Position numbers and translations under genes: made by a program
Source: Alloboseaceae bacterium BT-24-1
GTDB lineage: Bacteria > Pseudomonadota > Alphaproteobacteria > Rhizobiales > Beijerinckiaceae
DNA: 64,000 nt
Direction of reading: 5' to 3'
NCBI GenBank assembly: GCA_025846845.1
Contig: JAOYTL010000001.1
Location: 248,001-312,000, forward strand
In this document: one piece after another, positions 36,733-45,698 of the stretch
Layout of the letters: the number at the start of each line of letters is the position of its first letter
Numbering within the stretch: position 1 is the stretch's first letter
Notes under the pieces: model-generated
Seen by the model: the letters and a program-made list of their open reading frames with translations, nothing else
What the model was told of the DNA's origin: nothing
The model's database searches: none

Positions 36733-36814
36733 GCGAAATAATTTTGCATAATCAACGTCTACGCCTGAGTGAAATTATTGTAATTTCTTGATTTTGAAAC
36801 AGAAATTATTTTCC
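36733..36814. promoter_or_regulatory. AT-rich dyads, candidate IclR operators
   Basis: The gap between the IclR gene and gcl holds three related motifs: GCGAAAT-A-ATTTTGC (36733-36747), the perfect dyad GAAATTA-TTG-TAATTTC (36771-36787) and AGAAATTATTTTCC (36801-36814). The spacing of roughly 35 and 30 bases puts them on similar helix faces. This is the only strongly AT-rich segment in the region, suitable for a promoter and IclR binding. Confidence 0.5.
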
Positions 36815-36862
36815 ATCTAAGTATGAAAAAATATTCTGAAATAAATTGACCGAGGCTCCCAT

Positions 36863-36881
36863 CTGGAATTTGGTATGCCAG
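36863..36881. promoter_or_regulatory. GntR-type operator, site 2 (upstream of gcl)
   Basis: CTGGAAT-N5-ATGCCAG, one mismatch from the TGGCAT-N5-ATGCCA layout, 29 bases before the gcl start codon. It joins gcl to the same operator set as the CoA ligases, formate dehydrogenase and transporter, in addition to the IclR-type dyads further upstream. Confidence 0.65.
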
Positions 36882-36910
36882 TACACGGTTTTCTCACGGG
36901 AGAACGGGCC

Positions 36911-38689
36911 ATGCCGAAAATGAGAGCCGTCGAGGCCGCGATCAGGGTTCTGGAGCGGGAAGGCGTGACGCAGGCCTTCGGCGTGCCAGGCGCGGCGATC
37001 AACCCGCTCTATGCGGCGCTGAGGGGCCGGCAAAGCATCCACCATATCCTGGCGCGCCATGTCGAGGGCGCCTCGCATATGGCGGAGGGCTACACCCGGG
37101 CCAAGACAGGCAATATCGGCGTCTGCATCGGCACCTCCGGCCCGGCCGGCACCGACATGATCACCGGGCTCTATTCGGCCATCGCCGACTCCATCCCGAT
37201 CCTGTGCATCACCGGCCAGGCGCCCCGCGCCCGCCTCTACAAGGAGGATTTCCAGGCCGTTGACATCGAGTCCATCGCCAAGCCGGTGACCAAATGGGCG
37301 GTGACGGTGCGCGAGCCGGCGCTGGTGCCGCGCGTCTTCCAGCAGGCCTTCCACATCATGCGCTCGGGCCGTCCCGGGCCGGTGCTGATCGACCTGCCGG
37401 TCGACGTCCAGATGGCCGAAATCGAGTTCGACGACGAGACCTATGAGCCGCTGCCGGTCTACAAGCCGGCCGCCTCGCGGCGCCAGATCGAGAAGGCGAT
37501 GGCGATGCTGGACGCGGCCGAGCGGCCGCTGATCGTCGCCGGCGGCGGCATCATCAACGCCGATGCCGCGGAATTGCTGGTCGAGTTCGCCGAGCTCACC
37601 GGCGTCCCGGTGGTGCCGACGCTGATGGGCTGGGGCGCGATCCCTGACGACCATCCGCTGATGGCGGGCATGGTCGGGCTGCAGACCAGCCATCGCTACG
37701 GCAATGCGACGATGCTCGCTTCCGACTTCGTGCTCGGCATCGGCAATCGCTGGGCCAACCGGCATACCGGCTCGATCGAGACCTACACCAGGGGCCGCAA
37801 GTTCGTTCACATCGATATCGAGCCGACCCAGATCGGGCGCGTCTTCGACCCCGATTACGGCATCGTCTCCGACGCGAAGGCGGCGCTGGAGCTTTTCGTC
37901 GACGTGGCGCGCGAGCGGGAAGGCAAGGGGCTGCTCAGAAACCGGACAGGCTGGGCCCAGGAGTGCCGCGACCGGCGCGCGACCATGCTGCGCAAGAGCC
38001 ATTTCGACAATGTGCCGCTGAAGCCGCAGCGGGTCTATGAGGAGATGAACGAGGCCTTCGGCCGCGACGTCTGCTACGTCTCGACCATCGGCCTGTCGCA
38101 GATCGCCGGCGCCCAGTTCCTGCACGTCCACAATCCGCGCCACTGGATCAATTGCGGCCAGGCCGGGCCGCTCGGCTGGACCTTACCGGCGGCGCTCGGC
38201 GTGCGCGCCGCCGATCCGGAGCGCGAGATCGTGGCGCTGTCGGGCGATTACGACTTCCAGTTCCTGATCGAGGAGCTGGCTGTCGGGGCGCAGTTCAACC
38301 TGCCCTACATCCACATCGTCGTGAACAACTCCTATCTCGGCCTGATCCGCCAGGCCCAGCGCGGCTTCGACATGGATTTCCAGGTCGGGCTCGCCTTCGA
38401 GAACATCAACGCGCCCGATCTCGACGGCTATGGCGTCGACCATGTCGCGGTCGCCGAAGGGCTCGGCTGCAAGGCGATCCGGGTGAAGAGTCCGAACGAG
38501 TTCAAGGCCGCCTTCGCCCAGGCCAAAGCCTGGCTCGCGGAATACCGGGTTCCGGTGGTGATGGAGTTCATTCTGGAGCGCGTCACCAACATCGCCATGG
38601 GCACCGAGATCGACAATGTCGTCGAGTTCGAGGAGGTGCTCGATCTGCCGCTGCCTGCACCGGAAGCCGTGCTGCAGCCGGCGCAGTAA
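36911..38689 (+). CDS. gcl: Glyoxylate carboligase (tartronate-semialdehyde synthase)
   Basis: 592 residues from the ATG at 36911; 36875 is a less likely in-frame start that overlaps the operator. Gcl joins two glyoxylates into tartronate semialdehyde and CO2. It is a thiamine-diphosphate enzyme: PYR domain FGVPGAAINPLYAAL and TPP motif GDYDFQF. Residue 51 is Val in ARHVEGAS where most TPP enzymes have Glu, the hallmark of Gcl (Val51 in E. coli). It heads gcl-hyi-glxR-panE-FAH on one strand with short gaps. Confidence 0.96.
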   Translation: MPKMRAVEAAIRVLEREGVTQAFGVPGAAINPLYAALRGRQSIHHILARHVEGASHMAEGYTRAKTGNIGVCIGTSGPAGTDMITGLYSAIADSIPILCITGQAPRARLYKEDFQAVDIESIAKPVTKWAVTVREPALVPRVFQQAFHIMRSGRPGPVLIDLPVDVQMAEIEFDDETYEPLPVYKPAASRRQIEKAMAMLDAAERPLIVAGGGIINADAAELLVEFAELTGVPVVPTLMGWGAIPDDHPLMAGMVGLQTSHRYGNATMLASDFVLGIGNRWANRHTGSIETYTRGRKFVHIDIEPTQIGRVFDPDYGIVSDAKAALELFVDVAREREGKGLLRNRTGWAQECRDRRATMLRKSHFDNVPLKPQRVYEEMNEAFGRDVCYVSTIGLSQIAGAQFLHVHNPRHWINCGQAGPLGWTLPAALGVRAADPEREIVALSGDYDFQFLIEELAVGAQFNLPYIHIVVNNSYLGLIRQAQRGFDMDFQVGLAFENINAPDLDGYGVDHVAVAEGLGCKAIRVKSPNEFKAAFAQAKAWLAEYRVPVVMEFILERVTNIAMGTEIDNVVEFEEVLDLPLPAPEAVLQPAQ

Positions 38690-38724
38690 GCCCGGCCAGC
38701 CTACGCCACCAGGGGGAGAGATCC

Positions 38725-39510
38725 ATGCCTCGCTTCGCCGCCAATCTGACGATGCTGTTCAACGAACTGCCCTTCCTGGAGCGCTTCCAGGCGGCGGCCG
38801 AAGCCGGCTTCCAGGGCGTCGAGTACCTGTTTCCCTATGGCTACGACAAATACGAGCTGGCGGGCCGGCTGAAGCGTTGGAACCTGACGCAGGTACTGCA
38901 CAACCTGCCGGCTGGCGACTGGGCCGCAGGCGAACGCGGCATCGCGATCCTGCCCGACCGGATCAGCGAGTTCCAGCGCGGCGTGTTCGACGCAATCGAC
39001 TACGCGATCAAGCTGGGCTGCCGGCAGGTCAACTGCCTCGTGGGCATCGCGCCGCAGGATGTCGAGCGTGGCAGGCTGCATGAGACGCTGGTCAACAACC
39101 TGCGCTTTGCCGCCCATGAACTGGCGCAGGAAGGCATCGCGCTCCTGGTCGAGCCGATCAACACGCGCGACATGCCCGGCTTCTTCCTGAGCAGCACCGC
39201 ACAGGCGCTGAGCCTGCTCGACGATGTCGATTCAGCCAACGTCTTCATCCAGTACGACGTCTATCACATGCAGATCATGGAGGGGGATCTCGCCCGCACG
39301 ATCGAGGCCAATCTCGACCGGATCGCCCATATCCAGATCGCCGACAATCCCGGCCGCAACGAGCCCGGCACGGGCGAAATCAACTTCCCCTTCCTGTACC
39401 GGCATCTCGACGCCATCGGCTACGCCGGCTGGGTCGGCTGCGAATACAAGCCCGCCCGCAGCACCCGCGACGGCCTGACCTGGCTGCCGGGACATCCGCA
39501 GGCGGCGTGA
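38725..39510 (+). CDS. hyi: Hydroxypyruvate isomerase
   Basis: 261 residues from the ATG at 38725 after AGGGGGAGAG; the frame is open well into gcl. The TIM-barrel has the metal-site strands LLVEPIN, YDVYHMQIMEGD and HIQIADNPGRNEPGTGE. Hyi interconverts hydroxypyruvate and tartronate semialdehyde. It lies between gcl and glxR, the classical order for the glycerate pathway. Confidence 0.95.
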   Translation: MPRFAANLTMLFNELPFLERFQAAAEAGFQGVEYLFPYGYDKYELAGRLKRWNLTQVLHNLPAGDWAAGERGIAILPDRISEFQRGVFDAIDYAIKLGCRQVNCLVGIAPQDVERGRLHETLVNNLRFAAHELAQEGIALLVEPINTRDMPGFFLSSTAQALSLLDDVDSANVFIQYDVYHMQIMEGDLARTIEANLDRIAHIQIADNPGRNEPGTGEINFPFLYRHLDAIGYAGWVGCEYKPARSTRDGLTWLPGHPQAA

Positions 39511-39542
39511 CGGGAGGCGGTCGAACGGAGGCTACGAAAAGC

Positions 39543-40433
39543 ATGGCGAATATCGGCTTCATCGGCCTTGGCATCATGGGCCGTCCCATGGCGGAACACC
39601 TGATCACGGGCGGCCATACGCTGCACGTCTCCAGCCATCACAAGGCGCCGGACGTCGAGCTGCAGGCCAAGGCGGTCACGGTCCATCCGACGCCGAAGGC
39701 GGTCGCGGCGGCGAGCGAGATCGTCATCCTGATGCTGCCGGACACGCCGCAGGTCGAGGAGGTGCTGTTCGGCACCAACGGCGTCGCCCTCGGCCTGAAC
39801 ACGGGCAGCATCGTCGTCGACATGAGCTCGATCTCGCCGATGGCGACCAAGGCGTTCGCGAAGAGGATCGAGGCGGCCGGCTCGTCCTATCTCGACGCGC
39901 CGGTCTCGGGCGGCGAGGTCGGTGCCAAGGCGGCGACGCTCACCATCATGGTCGGCGGGCCGCAGGCGAGCTTCGACAAGGTCAAGCCGCTCTTCGAGCT
40001 GATGGGCAAGAACATCACGCTGGTCGGCGGCAATGGCGACGGCCAGACCACCAAGGTCGCCAACCAGATCATCGTGGCGCTGACCATCGAGGCGGTCGGC
40101 GAGGCCTTGCTCTTCGCCTCCAAGGCGGGGGCGGATCCGGCCAAGGTGCGCCAGGCGCTGATGGGTGGTTTCGCCTCCTCGAAGATCCTCGAGATCCATG
40201 GCGAGCGCATGGTCAAGCGCACCTTCAATCCGGGCTTCCGCATCGGGCTGCACCAGAAGGACCTTAATCTCGCTCTGTCTACGGCGCGCGCTCTCGGCGT
40301 CGGCCTGCCGAATACGGCGACAGCGCAGGAGCTGTTCAACGCCTGCGTCGCCCATGGCGGCAAGGACTGGGATCACTCGGCCATGGTGCGGGCGCTGGAG
40401 ATCATGGCGAACCACCAGGTCGCAACGTCATAA
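39543..40433 (+). CDS. glxR: Tartronate semialdehyde reductase (2-hydroxy-3-oxopropionate reductase)
   Basis: 296 residues. Beta-hydroxyacid dehydrogenase family: NAD(P) motif GFIGLGIMGRPMAEHL, substrate motif DAPVSGGEVGAKAATL and catalytic Lys in GQTTKVANQI. It reduces tartronate semialdehyde to D-glycerate, completing conversion of two glyoxylates to a three-carbon acid. No glycerate kinase gene is in the window, so that step must be encoded elsewhere. Confidence 0.95.
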   Translation: MANIGFIGLGIMGRPMAEHLITGGHTLHVSSHHKAPDVELQAKAVTVHPTPKAVAAASEIVILMLPDTPQVEEVLFGTNGVALGLNTGSIVVDMSSISPMATKAFAKRIEAAGSSYLDAPVSGGEVGAKAATLTIMVGGPQASFDKVKPLFELMGKNITLVGGNGDGQTTKVANQIIVALTIEAVGEALLFASKAGADPAKVRQALMGGFASSKILEIHGERMVKRTFNPGFRIGLHQKDLNLALSTARALGVGLPNTATAQELFNACVAHGGKDWDHSAMVRALEIMANHQVATS

Positions 40434-40453
40434 AAGCAAGAAAGGGACGGCCC

Positions 40454-41512
40454 ATGAAGATCTGCATCTACGGCGCCGGCGCGATCGGCGGCTATATGGG
40501 CGTGATGCTCAAGCGCGGCGGGCTCGATGTCTCGCTGGTGGCGCGCGGCGCGCATCTGGAGGCGATCAAAACCAAGGGCCTGACCCTCGTCACCAAGACC
40601 GAAACGATCACCGAGCAGATGCCGGCGAGCCGGGATCCGCGCGATCTCGGCCAACAGGACGTGGTGATCATCGCGCTCAAGGCGCACCAGGCCTGGGAGG
40701 CAGCGGAGGACCTGAAGCCGCTGCTCGGGCCCGGTACCGCCGTCGTCACCGCCCAGAACGGCGTGCCGTGGTGGTATTTCCATGGCTTGGAGGGGCAGCA
40801 TGCGAACTTACGCCTGCGCAGCGTCGATCCCGGCGACCGGCAATGGAACGCGATCGGCCCCGAGCGTGTCATCGGCTGCACGGTCTATCCGGCGACCGAG
40901 ATCGTCGAGCCCGGCGTCGTCAAGCACATCTATGGCGACCAGTTCGGCCTCGGCGAGCCCAATCGCAAGGAAAGCGAACGCCTGACGCGGTTCGCCGACG
41001 CGCTGACCGCCGGCGGTCTGAAGCCGCGCCTGTTCTCGGATATCCGCGACGACATCTGGCTCAAGCTCTGGGGCAATCTCTGCTTCAACCCGATCTCGGC
41101 GCTGACCCATGCGACGCTCGACGTCGTCGCCACCGAGCCCGGCACGCGGGCGCTTGCGCGCAGCATGATGCTGGAAGCCCAGGAGATCGGCGAAAGGCTC
41201 GGCGTCACCTTCCGGGTCGATGTCGAGCGCCGGATCAATGGCGCGGCCGGCGTCGGCGCGCATCGCACCTCGATGTTGCAGGATCTGGACAAGGGCCGGC
41301 CGCTTGAGATCGACGCCCTGCTCGGCGCTGTTCAGGAGATGGGGCGACTGACCGAGACGCGCACGCCTTATATCGATGCCGTGCTCGGGCTCGTCCAGCA
41401 GATGGCCAGCGTGAAGGGGCTCTATCCGACGTTTCCGCCCGAGGCGCTCGCTGGGGAGGGAAGGGCGGCTGAACCCGCTTTGGAACGGCCGCGCCAGTTG
41501 GCGGCCTCGTGA
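40454..41512 (+). CDS. panE: PanE-family reductase, candidate oxalyl-CoA reductase
   Basis: 352 residues, longer than typical ketopantoate reductase (about 300). The N-terminus KICIYGAGAIGGYMG is the NADP site; IIALKAHQ and TAQNGVPWW follow, and the C-terminal domain has LWGNLCFNPISALTHATLD. By fold it is a 2-dehydropantoate 2-reductase. In M. extorquens AM1 a PanE homologue (PanE2) is reported to reduce oxalyl-CoA to glyoxylate, and here the gene sits directly behind gcl-hyi-glxR and in the same locus as oxc and frc. The oxalyl-CoA role is therefore favoured over pantothenate synthesis. Confidence 0.82.
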   Translation: MKICIYGAGAIGGYMGVMLKRGGLDVSLVARGAHLEAIKTKGLTLVTKTETITEQMPASRDPRDLGQQDVVIIALKAHQAWEAAEDLKPLLGPGTAVVTAQNGVPWWYFHGLEGQHANLRLRSVDPGDRQWNAIGPERVIGCTVYPATEIVEPGVVKHIYGDQFGLGEPNRKESERLTRFADALTAGGLKPRLFSDIRDDIWLKLWGNLCFNPISALTHATLDVVATEPGTRALARSMMLEAQEIGERLGVTFRVDVERRINGAAGVGAHRTSMLQDLDKGRPLEIDALLGAVQEMGRLTETRTPYIDAVLGLVQQMASVKGLYPTFPPEALAGEGRAAEPALERPRQLAAS

Positions 41513-41529
41513 CGAGCGGAGGCGGGATC

Positions 41530-42351
41530 ATGTTGAACGCGACATTCAGGCAGGCAGTGCAGACAGAGAGCAGCCAGGCGAGCGCGCATTGGGTGCGCTT
41601 TGTGCTTGCGGGTCGCGAACGCTTCGGCATGCTGACCGGGGGGACGATCGCGATCCACAGTGGCGACATGTTCGCCGGCGCGCAGCCGACGGGCGAAAGG
41701 GTGCCGCTGGCGGAGGTCACGCTGCTGGCGCCGAACACGCCCTCCAAGATCATCGCGCTCTGGAACAACTTCCACGCGCTCGCCGGCAAGCTGGCGATGC
41801 CGGTGCCGCCGGAGCCACTCTATCTGATGAAGGCGCCGTCCAGCGCGGCACCGCCGGGCTTCACAGTGATGCGCCCGCCATCCTATGCCGGCAAGGTGGT
41901 CTATGAGGGCGAACTCGGCATCGTCATCGGCCGCAGTTGCAGCCGGGTGAGCCCACAGGCCGCAAGCGAGTTCATCTTCGGCTATACCTGCGTCAACGAC
42001 ATCACGGCGCTGGATCTGATCGCGGCCGACCCGACCTTCCCGCAATGGGTGCGCGCCAAGAGCTTCGATGGCTTCGGACCTTTCGGCCCGGTGGTGGCGA
42101 CCGGTCTCGACCCGCGCGACCTCACGGTCCGGACGCTGCTCAACGGCCAGGAGCGCCAGAACTACCCGATCGCGGATATGATCTTCCAGCCGCATGAGCT
42201 GGTCAGCCGGCTCTCCCACGACATGACGCTGCTGCCGGGGGACCTGATCTGCTGCGGCACCTCGCTGGGTGTCGGCGCGATGAAGGAACCGGTCAACACG
42301 ATCGAGGTGGAGATCGAGGGCATCGGCACGCTGGCGAATACCTTCGTGTAG
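41530..42351 (+). CDS. Fumarylacetoacetate hydrolase family protein
   Basis: 273 residues from the ATG at 41530 after GAGCGGAGGCGGG; a GTG at 41509 would overlap panE. The FAH fold is shown by YEGELGIVIGRSCSRVS with metal-ligand acids, GYTCVNDITALDL and the end LLPGDLICCGTSLGVG. Members hydrolyse C-C bonds, decarboxylate (for example oxaloacetate) or isomerise. Position at the end of the gcl operon suggests a C2-C4 dicarboxylate or ketoacid substrate, such as oxaloacetate or oxaloglycolate, but this is speculation. Confidence 0.87.
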   Translation: MLNATFRQAVQTESSQASAHWVRFVLAGRERFGMLTGGTIAIHSGDMFAGAQPTGERVPLAEVTLLAPNTPSKIIALWNNFHALAGKLAMPVPPEPLYLMKAPSSAAPPGFTVMRPPSYAGKVVYEGELGIVIGRSCSRVSPQAASEFIFGYTCVNDITALDLIAADPTFPQWVRAKSFDGFGPFGPVVATGLDPRDLTVRTLLNGQERQNYPIADMIFQPHELVSRLSHDMTLLPGDLICCGTSLGVGAMKEPVNTIEVEIEGIGTLANTFV

Positions 42352-42372
42352 GGCGGCTGATCGAAACCGCCT

Positions 42373-43152
42373 CTAGTCGAAGATGTCGGCGTGCTCGTCG
42401 ACATAGGCTGCGACACCGAGCGTATGGTCGCGGGACAATTGCTCGGCCAGCGCAATGTCGCGCCGCTCAAGGGCCTCAATGATCTGCAGATGCTCGACGA
42501 TCGAGCGGCTGGCGCGGTCGTCGCGGCCGATCGTCATCTGGCGGATGCCGCGCACATGCAGCAGCAGGTTGTCGGTCATCTCGACGAGCAGCTGCGACTT
42601 GCTCAGCCCGATCAGGGTCTGGTGGAAGACGAGATTGGCTGACGAGTATTCGCCGACATGGTCGGACGGCTTGTGGGCCTCGTCGAAATCCTTGAACAGC
42701 GTGCGCAGCTTGCCGATCTCGGCATCGCTGGCGCGCTGGACGACGAGGCGCGCGGCCATGCTTTCCAGTGCCGCCCAGGCCTGGATCATCTCGACGATCT
42801 CGTTCTTGGTCTTCTTCAGCACCATGATGCCGCGGCGCGGCAGCGACTTCACCAGCCCCTCCTGCTCGAGCATCGCGACGGCTTCGCGGACCGGCGTGCG
42901 GCTGACGCCGAGCTGCTCGGAGAGCTGGCGCTCGTCGATCCAGGTCGGCTCCCGCGAACTGTAGATGTCCATGTTGATGATCGCCTGCTTCAGCGAGGCA
43001 TAGACCTTGGTCTTGAAGGTCTCTTCGGGTGCGAAACGTTCGAGGACGAGCTTCTGCGTCGCGCTGTCGGGCGGGGTCGTGGCGCTGGGGGCTTTCAAGG
43101 TCGCTGCTCCTGCTTCCTGCAGCGCATAGCGCCCGGCTGACGCCACGTCCAT
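42373..43152 (-). CDS. GntR/FCD-family transcriptional regulator (first of two)
   Basis: About 259 residues from the ATG at 43152; an upstream start at 43188 would lie within the terminator of the sucCD unit. The GntR winged helix (DERQLSEQLGVSRTPVREAVAMLEQEGLV) precedes an FCD effector domain. It is a clear paralogue of the regulator at 56421: the recognition-helix region GVSRTP-REA-A-LEQEGLV and the PRRGI wing are the same. It faces the FAH gene tail to tail. The two proteins are the likely readers of the TGGYAT-N5-ATRCCA sites. Confidence 0.92.
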   Translation of the reverse strand: MDVASAGRYALQEAGAATLKAPSATTPPDSATQKLVLERFAPEETFKTKVYASLKQAIINMDIYSSREPTWIDERQLSEQLGVSRTPVREAVAMLEQEGLVKSLPRRGIMVLKKTKNEIVEMIQAWAALESMAARLVVQRASDAEIGKLRTLFKDFDEAHKPSDHVGEYSSANLVFHQTLIGLSKSQLLVEMTDNLLLHVRGIRQMTIGRDDRASRSIVEHLQIIEALERRDIALAEQLSRDHTLGVAAYVDEHADIFD

Positions 43153-43185
43153 GCAGGAGTCGGAGCTGGTCCCCGCGGGGAGGTC

Positions 43186-43221
43186 CAAAAAGGCCCCGTG
43201 ACCAGAGTGTCGCGGGGCCTT
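43186..43221 (-). terminator. Rho-independent terminator after sucCD
   Basis: On the minus strand AAGGCCCCG pairs with CGGGGCCTT and is followed by a T run (TTTTT). It lies about 40 bases after the sucD stop. Confidence 0.85.
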
Positions 43222-43260
43222 CAGGGACAGGAGGCCGGTTCAGCCGGTCACCTTGAGAGG

Positions 43261-44190
43261 TCAGAAGGACCACTCGATCTCGGCGCAGCGCTTCTGGATG
43301 CCGACCTCGCCGTTGAGCAATTCCATCAGCGTCTTGCCGAGACGCGCCGGCGAGGGCGAGACCGTGATGCCGGCCGCTTCCATCGCCGCGATCTTGTCTT
43401 CCGCGCCACCCTTGCCGCCGGAGATGATCGCACCGGCATGACCCATGCGGCGGCCGGGAGGCGCCGTGCGGCCGGCAATGAAGCCGACCATCGGCTTGGC
43501 TCGTCCGCGCCTGGCCTCGTCCCTGATGAACTGCGCCGCGTCTTCCTCGGCCGAGCCGCCGATCTCGCCGATCATCACGATCGACTCGGTTGCAGGGTCG
43601 GCGAGGAACATCTCGAGCATGTCGATGAACTCGGTGCCCTTGACCGGGTCGCCGCCGATGCCGACAGCCGTGGTCTGGCCCAGCCCTTCACAGCTGGTCT
43701 GGAACACCGCCTCATAGGTCAGCGTGCCCGAGCGCGAAACGATCCCGACCGAGCCGCGCTTGAAGATGTTGGCCGGCATGATGCCGATCTTGCTTTCGCC
43801 AGCGGTGACGATGCCGGGGCAGTTGGGGCCGATCAGCCGGGACTTCGAGCCGCTCAGCATGCGCTTGACCTTGACCATGTCCATCACCGGGATGCCTTCG
43901 GTGATGCAGACGATGAGCGGGATCTCAGCGTCGATCGCCTCGCAGATCGCGTCGGCCGCGCCCGGCGGCGGCACGTAGACGACGGAGGCTGTGGCTCCGG
44001 TTCTCTCCTTCGCCTCGGCGACCGTGTTGAAGACTGGCAGGCCGAGATGGCTCTTACCGCCCTTGCCGGGGGCGACGCCGCCGACCATGCGGGTGCCATA
44101 GGCGATCGCCTGCTCGGAATGGAAGGTGCCGTTCTTGCCGGTGAAGCCCTGGCAGATGACCTTGGTGTTCTTGTCGATCAGGATGGACAT
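43261..44190 (-). CDS. sucD: Succinate-CoA ligase alpha subunit
   Basis: 309 residues from the ATG at 44190 after GGGGGAG; the frame extends upstream without family similarity. CoA-binding motif NTKVICQGFTGKNGTFHS and IGPNCPGIVTAGESKIGI match standard SucD, and the phosphohistidine loop is RRMGHAGAI. With SucC it makes succinyl-CoA reversibly with ATP. The C-terminal tail GEVGIQKRCAEIEWSF is longer than usual. Usually this pair is near mdh and sucAB; here it is alone within the oxalate locus. Confidence 0.9.
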   Translation of the reverse strand: MSILIDKNTKVICQGFTGKNGTFHSEQAIAYGTRMVGGVAPGKGGKSHLGLPVFNTVAEAKERTGATASVVYVPPPGAADAICEAIDAEIPLIVCITEGIPVMDMVKVKRMLSGSKSRLIGPNCPGIVTAGESKIGIMPANIFKRGSVGIVSRSGTLTYEAVFQTSCEGLGQTTAVGIGGDPVKGTEFIDMLEMFLADPATESIVMIGEIGGSAEEDAAQFIRDEARRGRAKPMVGFIAGRTAPPGRRMGHAGAIISGGKGGAEDKIAAMEAAGITVSPSPARLGKTLMELLNGEVGIQKRCAEIEWSF

Positions 44191-44204
44191 GTTCGCTCCC
44201 CCTT

Positions 44205-44298
44205 GATCACGTTGCATTGGTGCGTTTCGTCCCAATGCAGAAGGCGTGATCGTTTTTGGTTGTTTTGAGCATTTCCTCTGCGGGAAATCTGTTCCCGC
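44205..44298. repeat. Inverted repeats in the sucC-sucD gap
   Basis: The 124-base gap holds two dyads. The larger pairs GATCACG with CGTGATC and GCATTGG with CCAATGC (44205-44251). The smaller is GCGGGAA-ATCTG-TTCCCGC (44280-44298) next to GAGCATTTCC, a string also found at the start of the repeat at 63896. These look like dispersed intergenic repeats and may act as mRNA structures between the two cistrons. Confidence 0.6.
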
Positions 44299-44314
44299 GC
44301 TGTCACGCGGGTTC

Positions 44315-45511
<1,197 letters not shown>

Positions 45512-45698
45512 CGCGATCTCTCTCGGATTTCGGGGAGAGCGACCGGGCCTTTCCGCGGCGCCGGCCATTCGGAACAGAAGCCTTGAATGATGTGTCAGGG
45601 CCGCTCCCTCCTGCCGGATGGGAGCGGCGGTCACGCGATGCGTGCAGCCGGCGACGCTGGAGGGAGTCCTGGCGTCGGCGGAGTCGGAGGCCCGTTGG

